Below, piece by piece: positions 57,401 to 64,000 of a stretch of DNA of 64,000 nt. The DNA comes from Membranipora membranacea (taxonomy: Eukaryota > Bryozoa > Gymnolaemata > Cheilostomatida > Membraniporidae): contig OU612067.1 of the NCBI GenBank assembly GCA_914767715.1, forward strand, positions 27,254,162-27,318,161, given 5' to 3'. How positions within the stretch are numbered: position 1 is the first letter of the stretch; each line of letters opens with the position of its first letter. A program made the position numbers and the translations under genes. Below the pieces are notes generated by a model. That model saw nothing but the letters and a program-made list of their open reading frames with translations, had not been told where the DNA came from and made no database searches.

Positions 57401-60400
57401 GCTAATCAGCAGTTCGTGAATGTAGCCAATGGAGAGGAAGGTAACGCTGCCGGCGGGGAAGGACAGCAGGCAGCACAGAATATATACGGTCAGCCTCAAG
57501 GTGGATTACCGGAAACTGGACAGAATCAGGAGGAGCCGAACCCAAATAAACTGGAGCAAGGTGAGATAATAACATCTATTACTCTTCTTCCCTGCATAGC
57601 TGGGTTATAATAATAAATTAAGCTATATAGCACCCACTGAATGAAGCTAAACTTCTAGAATAGGATATCATAGAATTTATCATCCGTTGTTTCATTGAAT
57701 AAATTAGGTAGATTGAAACCGAATGAACAAACTAGGCAAGTTTAAACGTCGCACAAAGCAGCTGTGTATTACGGGGATAACACAATAATAGGAATATGTG
57801 CTTGTACTTTGATGGCAAGGTGGAAATAACCTCTTTTAATTGTCATATATTATTAAGTCAACATGATTTAACGATTCCTCAACACCGCACCGCCTCAACA
57901 TTGAGGCGATTGCACGTGATTGTTTTGCTTGTAATCGAAAACATAAATAAATAAAAGTTTGATATTCTGACAGCGATGAACCCAACCGAGACTCAAAGCC
58001 TGGGTGAGCTTAGACGTGGTAAGCAAGTTTCTGTCACCAACCTTTGACTGTTATGTGTTGTTGACATTTACAAAAATAACTAAGAATATACTGGAATACC
58101 CTAGCTTAGCATATTTCTTACATTCCTTTGAATACGGCTTGCTTTGGGCTATGAGCATGCCTACTGCAAAACCTCTCAATCACTTTTGCTTTCATCACAT
58201 ATGTTTCACCAATACCCCTGGGGACCAGTTGTATACCAAAAATTGGTGGATGGTGTCTAAATTTTGATAAACAATTAACAAATGTTGGTATGATATGTAA
58301 TTTGCTGCATGCATGCATCTGCATACATCAAACTGCACGAATGCATCTAGTTGCCTATGCATCTTTACCTTCAGGGATAGTATTCTGTAGCATGTCTCGT
58401 GGAGAAAAATTTCTGCTTCTCAGTTTTGGAAATAGGCCGGTGTTGTAGACGCTCTAGTTAATTATAGTAGCAGCTAGTCTTTGTATAGGTTTAATTGCTA
58501 GACAAATTGATAGCTGCTTACCGAAAATAATATCCATACTTCAGAACCGACAGATTCCCAAATATTCGTACAGCAAAGTTCATCTGAAATCAATGTAATA
58601 TCAGAAACAGGACAATTAATATCCCATCTGCAGGTATAGACTAATGATTTCAGTTAGATTTGCTATGCTGCTGTAATGAGCCACCTAAGCTATGCCATGC
58701 ATATAACTGCTCTGATATATAGCATGTCTTGACAGGGTAACCTCACCCTGCTTAGTATATGGTTCTTGTTTAATCAATTTAATAACATATGTCGTCTTCT
58801 GTTTTTTTTTCTTGCTTTGTTATTTATGTCCCATGTATGGATAAAGGAATTTCGTTTCTCCCAGTACAAACCAGTGAGCATTTTTACCCCTATTACCGCG
58901 GAAGATTTCCTTTATTTCAAACTTGCTTTATCATTACCTTGTTCACATCCTCAAACTATTAGGTTGCAAAAGTAGCCAATGATTCTTCACCTCACTCTCT
59001 ATACGCCTCCTTTTTAATATATATAGATACAGTAAATAACCACGGAGCCGTAATCCAGGACCCTGATCAGCAGCCGGCAGCAGATCAAACTGGAGAACCT
59101 GCTGCCGATACTCAACCCGGAGCAGCTGAAGATACACAACCTCTGGCTGGAGATCAACAACTACCAGCTGATCAAAATCAGGGTATGGGTCAGACTTAAT
59201 ATGCAATATGTTAAGGTCATTTCATCTCAAAATTAGCGATAGCCTCAGATAACCATGTAAGGAGTCAGAAGTGATCTAATGGTTAATAAAAGGGTATGGA
59301 CCTGCCACCTTTTGAGGTCCAGGTTCAATACCTGATACCAGCAGTTATTTCTGATTTGGTACTAGCACACCAATCATCCAAGCCAGGCCACAGCACTGAA
59401 ATACTGGAGGTTCATTGTGTATTTGCAAACCCCACATACGGTAAAAAGATCCACCTCTACCTCTTTGATATAAAGTGTAGCTGGGTTCTCGGCGGGCAAT
59501 TTGTTCTTTCACCTATTGCAAAGCAGTCAAGGAGGTAACTTCTCTACTGAGGTGTGTTAACAAAGACTCATTTAATTTGATATTATATCTGTCACAGAAC
59601 AAACCCAGCCTCTAGTTGCCGAGAATACTCTACAGCAAAACAACATGGACGTCAACAATGACCTTCCAAAACGGCAAACTGCTACCGATGCTACTGATGA
59701 TGAGCTTTTGAACAGTAAGTTCACATATTATGATGACAGATAAGTTCAGTAGAAACTTTCTCACTTTTGGCACTAACAAGGAGAGAAGATAACAACTGAA
59801 TAAACATATAGATTGATCATCATTTTCTCATGTCCTGATATGGCCATTTATTTTTCACATACATGGAATATGTGACTCCGTTATTCCTATTTCCATCGCA
59901 AAGTGAGAATGAGTATTATCGCTATAAGTAATGTAGAAGTAGTGAGGTTATATTCCATCATCAATTACTTATGTAGTCGTAAAATACTAGGGAGTGCCAA
60001 TCAACACAAAGTTGTTGATGTTCCTGCGACGGAAGGTCAATGTATGATAGGTGTGTTCCAACACTCTTACAAACCCTGGGTATTTGATGCTGTATATTGA
60101 ACCTGTTTACATTTGTTTAAATTTGCTGACTTGTTTGTAGAAAAATTACAGACTGGAACTCCTGAGACTGATCAGGATACTCCAGCAGTTAAAATAACAC
60201 AAGATATAAACGATAGAGATCAACAGCAGGAGGAGGGAGATAAAACCACGGTGAGTAATTAGACATTGTCATAATGTCACATCGTCACATCGTCACAGCC
60301 AAAGGCGAGAAAATCGTAACTTTGTAAAGGTATAAGGCATCGCTGTGATGGTGTCGATGGAATAGTAGTGAGTTTTGCGTAGTCACAAATTCAGACAAGG

Positions 60401-61104
60401 AAGATCGAGATCATGTTGAGGGAAGGAAGGGGTAATAATGTTGCTGAATCAAAGTGATAAGACACAAAGATTCCTTTCTTTTTCATTTATTTAACCCCTT
60501 TACAGCAGCTTACAGCATCCAAAAGTTCAAAACCTTATAAATGACAGCTAGACTAACAACCATATTCCTCATCATATACCCTATAGGAGTTTAGTTTTTG
60601 CGGCATTTAGGATTCGCTTTTCCGTTGTTGCCTAGGTTGCGAAATTTAGTGTATCTTAAATTAGACTCACTCACCATAGTTTCATAAACAATGTACAATT
60701 ATACAGGAATACACCCTACCCAAGCATGCAAGCTAGCAAGCTAGCAAGCTAGCGTGGTGTAGTGGTCTAAGTGTCTGCCTTGCAATCAGATGGAGATTTA
60801 GGCCCTGGGTTCTATCCCAGCTTGGACATTTTTTTTTAATTTTCACTAGTAAGCCTACTAGCGAAATTTAGTACTAGTGAAATTTAGTACCAGGTCCAGA
60901 TAGCGAAATTAAACTCTAGCTAAATTAAACTCCTATAGCCGGAATTACTCCATACTGAATGCATGATGTTGTTATACACACACACACACAGCCTGTATCA
61001 TCATGCACTTGGATATTTTGTGATTATTACGGTTATTGTTGTAGCTGTGGGATGACGGAGATGATGATAATGACTTAACTAAAACCACACCTTCTACACC
61101 CTAA
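51412..61104 (+). CDS. GOLM: GOLM1/GOLM2-like type II Golgi membrane protein
   Basis: Fourteen in-phase coding exons: 51412-51723, 52195-52224, 53527-53581, 54000-54072, 54523-54573, 55090-55206, 56212-56290, 56913-56975, 57257-57560, 57974-58018, 59027-59182, 59598-59714, 60141-60250 and 61045-61104 (TAA), about 523 residues. The N-terminus has the family signature, a short cytoplasmic tail then KSPPFLLPGLLVVIVILSFN and YW: a single signal-anchor helix at about 24-39 that puts the rest in the Golgi lumen. A coiled coil covers residues 43 to about 220. A long Gln/Asn/Pro/Glu-rich stalk and an acidic tail (DDGDDDND) resemble vertebrate GOLM1 (GP73) and GOLM2 (CASC4). I see no RVRR-like furin site after the membrane helix. 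MMSG at residues 6-9 could be the true start. A possible extra 89-nt exon at 58545-58633 has good splice sites but would shift the frame. The precise paralogue is uncertain. Confidence 0.85.
52662..52815 (-). mobile_element. MITE-like element, copy 2, inverted and diverged
   Basis: This copy lies in the second intron of the GOLM gene. Read on the minus strand it starts GGTCCCTCAATTGAAAA and follows the element at 44839-44997 through AAAATCACTATCTGA, AGACCTGCTAGGGG and a last block that includes TTGTCTGATTGAATG. The left boundary is approximate. Confidence 0.65.
52894..52909. repeat. Poly-C tract of 16 bases
   Basis: A homopolymer run of C in a GOLM intron. The exact length may be unreliable in an assembly. 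Confidence 0.9.
57069..57096. repeat. Perfect 12-bp-arm hairpin in GOLM intron
   Basis: CAGGGAGGGTGG at 57069-57080, a 4-base loop, and its exact complement at 57085-57096. The arm differs by one base from the arm at 30072-30085. Confidence 0.85.
59262..59350 (+). repeat. tRNA-derived SINE-like relic in GOLM intron
   Basis: An A-box-like TGATCTAATGGTTAA near 59272 is followed about 50 bases later by a B-box-like GGTTCAATACC at 59322-59332. There is no proper cloverleaf. It is probably an old SINE fragment. Confidence 0.5.
60751..60838 (+). repeat. tRNA-derived SINE-like element with poly-T tail
   Basis: A-box-like TGGTGTAGTGG near 60755, a central part around TTGCAA, and the B box GGGTTCTATCCC at 60807-60818 lie at tRNA spacing, followed by a run of T. 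The anticodon-like stem has a mismatch and there is no matching acceptor stem, so a functional tRNA is unlikely. A short GCAAGCTA tandem repeat lies directly upstream. Confidence 0.65.
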
Positions 61105-61611
61105 TATCAACACTATTATTATTGTACTCACAGGTATAAAAGGTAGAGTTATCATCAAATACAATCATGTAAGTATGTCAGAGCGGTGATTCATAGAGCA
61201 TGTTATCAATGTACCCACAATGCGATGGTGGCTTATTCCTTCTCTGGGGTTAGATCAAAAACGATCCAGTTTGCCTGTATTTTGAGTTTGCTCCCCTTCT
61301 ACTAGTGAGCCTCCGGTGATAAGGGACGAGGGGAAGCGACTCCAAATATAGGGAGACTAGATCTTACAAAGAGTCAAACTTTTATGCTATTAACCTGAGC
61401 TCACATATCTGGGAATTCCATAAAATTGCATTATGGGATATTTTTAATATTGCCCATTGCCATGATACGAAGCGCGGCTGCTACTCACAGCTATAACACT
61501 GTTTGTGACATGCTTGCAGGTGATTGGCCGCAGTGAGATATTATTCCTGCAAAAATAACAATATCTTTTGGCTCAGTCTAAAACATGGCGGGGATCAGAA
61601 TATATTGTTGA

Positions 61612-61650
61612 CAGATACCTCATGGGATTTCTGCTCCCATGAGGTATCTG
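61612..61650. repeat. Perfect 16-bp-arm hairpin in the GOLM 3' region
   Basis: CAGATACCTCATGGGA at 61612-61627, a 7-base loop, and its exact complement at 61635-61650. It lies about 500 bases past the GOLM stop, so it would be in the transcript if the distal polyA signal is used. Confidence 0.9.
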
Positions 61651-61858
61651 AGCTTGTGATACAATGCAAGATCGCCTATCAGGGATAATACACTTCTGAA
61701 AAGTGCATAGCCTGATCTGTTCAAGACCAATGCTGTGACATGCATTCATCTAAATGCTCTAACTCTGATTGCTATGCTCTGCCGGATTGTGTTACATCTG
61801 CTCTTGTGTTTGACACCATTATGAATTTGGATTTATTGTATTAAGAGTTGCTACTTCA

Positions 61859-62107
61859 ACGTGCTTATGGTACGTGCTTATGGTACGTGCTTATGGTACG
61901 TGCTTATGGTACGTGCTTATGGTACGTGCTTATGGTACGTGCTTATGGTACGTGCTTATGGTACGTGCTTATGGTATGTGCTTATGGTACGTGCTTATGG
62001 TACGTGCTTATGGTACGTGCTAATGGTACGTGCTTATGGTACGTGCTTATGGTACGTGCTTATGGTACGTGCTTATGGTACGTGCTTATGGTACGTGCTT
62101 ATGGTAC
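61859..62107. repeat. Minisatellite, 13-bp unit, about 19 copies
   Basis: Tandem copies of ACGTGCTTATGGT with two variant units (one ATG for ACG near 61975, one GCTAATGG near 62019). Because 13 is not a multiple of three and the unit holds no stop in any forward phase, the array gives long artificial open frames. Confidence 0.97.
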
Positions 62108-62341
62108 GAGATTTCACGCTATTATTATTAAGTGGAGTGTGGCTATGTTTGCATACCATTATATAAAGGCTCACACCACATCAAGAGCAGGATTATCTGA
62201 CGCCAACACAACGAAAAATATATATACATTCGCTTATGTTGTAGATTCCAGGTTAGTCATGTCGCGTTCCCGGTCATCAGTAGGGATACTAAATAAATAA
62301 TAAAACATCACCTCTTGTCTCTATGCAATCCTCTCTCATAC

Positions 62342-62435
62342 CGACCCGCTGATATTGAGATCTTCTACGGCCACAATGAGGTCTCCAGCCGGCAATGAGA
62401 GTTCATATATGCTGTCCATGAGCCTACTATGACAT
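62342..62435 (-). CDS. Possible isolated exon of an unidentified minus-strand gene
   Basis: Between a TTCTAG acceptor and a TCG|GTATGA donor the minus strand reads CHSRLMDSIYELSLPAGDLI followed by VAVEDLNISGS, which looks like protein. No neighbouring exons were found on either side. The same bases are also open on the plus strand for about 20 codons. It is a weak call. Confidence 0.2.
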
Positions 62436-63451
62436 CTAGAACATATGCGCTGAAACTGCCTCTTTCAGGCTGACAAAGATCTGAACAATACAATTATGTT
62501 ATCACAGTCATCCATTATTTCAGTCCAGTACATTAGTTAATGTAATACATGTCCTTATGACAAACCTCTATATATCGTTCCAGCCAGTTTCTGTACATTT
62601 TTGAGTGTATTTTTCTTGGCTTGCTTGACAGTATATAACAAACATTTGTTTACGTTCACAGCCTTGCTTGATTATTTATCAACATTCAGCTCAATAAATA
62701 AAAATTTCAATGAAGTGGATCGATTTTTGTTTGTTATCACCAATTTGTCTTGGTGTAGGTGACCACTTCTCTTGTTTCCGTCTCAGTTAATCTAACACCA
62801 GGCATGGTAGTTAGGCTGTATACGTAGTCCCCAGGGTGTATACATGGGCCCTACAGTGTATACATTCGGTGTATGTCATAATATCTCCATTATCAATATT
62901 CTTATGTTTCACACAGTTCGATCTTCTTTTTCTGTCCCAAGATTATTTTGCTGCTGTTTTTTCTAGCTGAACAAACTTATTATGCTGTCCGTGTGTGTTT
63001 TAATATTTTTATGTTTTCTTTTCTTACCTAATTTGGTATTATGACAAAACAAAATAAACATGAGGTGTATGAACATGATTTCTCAGTGTCCTGTTCAATG
63101 CTTCTCGTTGATCTAAATTAGGCTCATTATTGCTCAAATTGCTACGTCAAACTGTGCTCGAAAAGGCCCATCTAACATTTTTCCCCTCCGGGGGGCCGTC
63201 GGACAGGGGGCAAAGTCTGGGGGGCTCAGACAAATCTAACATAGGATATATGTACTGAATAATTCCACCAGTTTTAGCAAATAGCATAAAAATGTGACGC
63301 ATTAAAAGCTACCTACAAGATCTGGACAAGTACGTCATTTTATGAGGACTCCAAAACTGAAACATGCTGGATAGGTGGTGATGCTGTTTGTTGCTTTCAA
63401 CATGCCATTATTGTATCATTCTGAACTTATACAAATGGGGTAATTGAGATT

Positions 63452-63836
63452 TTAAAGGGCAACCAAGGTTTCGCAGCAATGCATTAATGGGTAGCAAATA
63501 ATGTGCTGGGCAGCATCAGCTTTGTGCATTACGCGATGCAAAACTCAAAGTAGTTGCTGACTCTAAGCTGGGTAACACTTCAGTTTAGGGGAGGTTCCAA
63601 GACTTTGCTGTAATAATTATTGAGCACAGGCTAAATAATAACAGTAACAGGAAACTGCTATGTGGTATTCTCTTTTAGCTGAGTTTGAGTACCTGATGGA
63701 AGAAATGTTTCACAAGAATTCTTGCTGAATAATCATCCGAATTATATTTTGTCTTTTTCCCCATGCAGAAGGTGCAATCTGCTATTAATCAATGGCCATC
63801 AATGAGAAGTTGTTTGAAACCTTGGTTGCCCTTTAA
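63452..63836. mobile_element. TTAA-flanked MITE, piggyBac-type ends
   Basis: TTAA at 63452-63455 and at 63833-63836 flank a 377-bp body beginning AGGGCAACCAAGGTTTC and ending with its exact 17-bp complement. A TTAA duplication with short terminal inverted repeats is the hallmark of piggyBac-superfamily insertions. There is no transposase gene, so it is non-autonomous. The intact arms and target duplication suggest a fairly young insertion. Confidence 0.85.
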
Positions 63837-64000
63837 TTTATTGAAAGGAATCATGCGTTATAACAACGGTTATAAAACTAATTGTGGCTGCTCAGGGATG
63901 AATTGAGTAGCAACAGCTCAAAGTAAAGGAGAAGATCCGAGTGTGACAAAGCATCACGATGAACTTGTGTGGACTAAAGACAAAACTCTGTTCTCACCAT

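Larger units (their letters stand above)
61105..62304 (+). other. Probable GOLM 3' UTR
   Basis: From the TAA at 61102-61104 to clustered AATAAA signals at 62292-62304, with further ones at 62693-62702. It contains an imperfect inverted repeat at about 61277-61352, a perfect hairpin at 61612-61650 and a 13-bp minisatellite at 61859-62107. The actual cleavage site is not known. Confidence 0.45.

Noticed and set aside
60751-60828. A genuine tRNA-Ala gene
   Set aside because: A and B boxes are present, but the acceptor stem does not pair and the anticodon stem is mismatched, so SINE is the better reading.
61848-62300. Open frames of 150 and 101 codons with a repeating 13-residue pattern
   Set aside because: They are products of the 13-bp tandem repeat, which lacks stops in all forward phases; there is no splice or family support.

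Overview
The window reads as nuclear DNA of a metazoan, probably a marine invertebrate or early-branching animal. It is AT-rich, its genes are split by spliceosomal GT-AG introns of roughly 190 bp to 6 kb, and it carries tRNA-derived SINE-like repeats, MITE-like inverted repeats and minisatellites. It encodes animal-type families: PTB-domain adaptors, a GRIP-domain golgin, a GOLM-type Golgi membrane protein and mitochondrial sulfide:quinone oxidoreductase. I cannot name the species. All exon models were built by eye from splice-site consensus, reading-frame phase and recalled family sequences; no transcript or database was consulted.

Layout, left to right. Positions 1-1800 hold what may be the 3' end of a plus-strand gene and an unidentified coding-like stretch on the minus strand, open in three successive frames. 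Positions 3812-11997 (+) hold a 664-residue PTB-domain protein made of one 1.85-kb exon, a 6.2-kb intron and a short last exon. A second, unrelated-looking PTB protein lies on the minus strand at 19895-18348, with two possible C-termini. SQOR occupies 32529-25278 (-) in ten coding exons and gives a complete protein of about 455 residues with both catalytic cysteines.

Divergent from SQOR, across about 400 bp, a 24-exon gene at 33200-50114 (+) encodes a coiled-coil protein of about 2007 residues. It matches golgin-245/GOLGA4 from its MFKKLK start to its GRIP domain. About 1.3 kb downstream on the same strand, at 51412-61104, is a GOLM1/GOLM2-like type II Golgi membrane protein of about 523 residues. 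Both products are expected at the Golgi; SQOR belongs to mitochondrial sulfide oxidation and is linked to them only by its shared promoter region.

The remaining DNA is long introns and intergenic sequence with repeats: a TTAA-flanked MITE-like element at the right end, two diverged copies of another inverted-repeat element, three SINE-like relics, three minisatellites and several strong hairpins. I found no new multi-gene system. The most useful leads are the shared SQOR/golgin promoter, the Golgi gene pair, the isoform choices in the PTB2 and GOLM genes, the split-frame region at the left end, and the hairpins.
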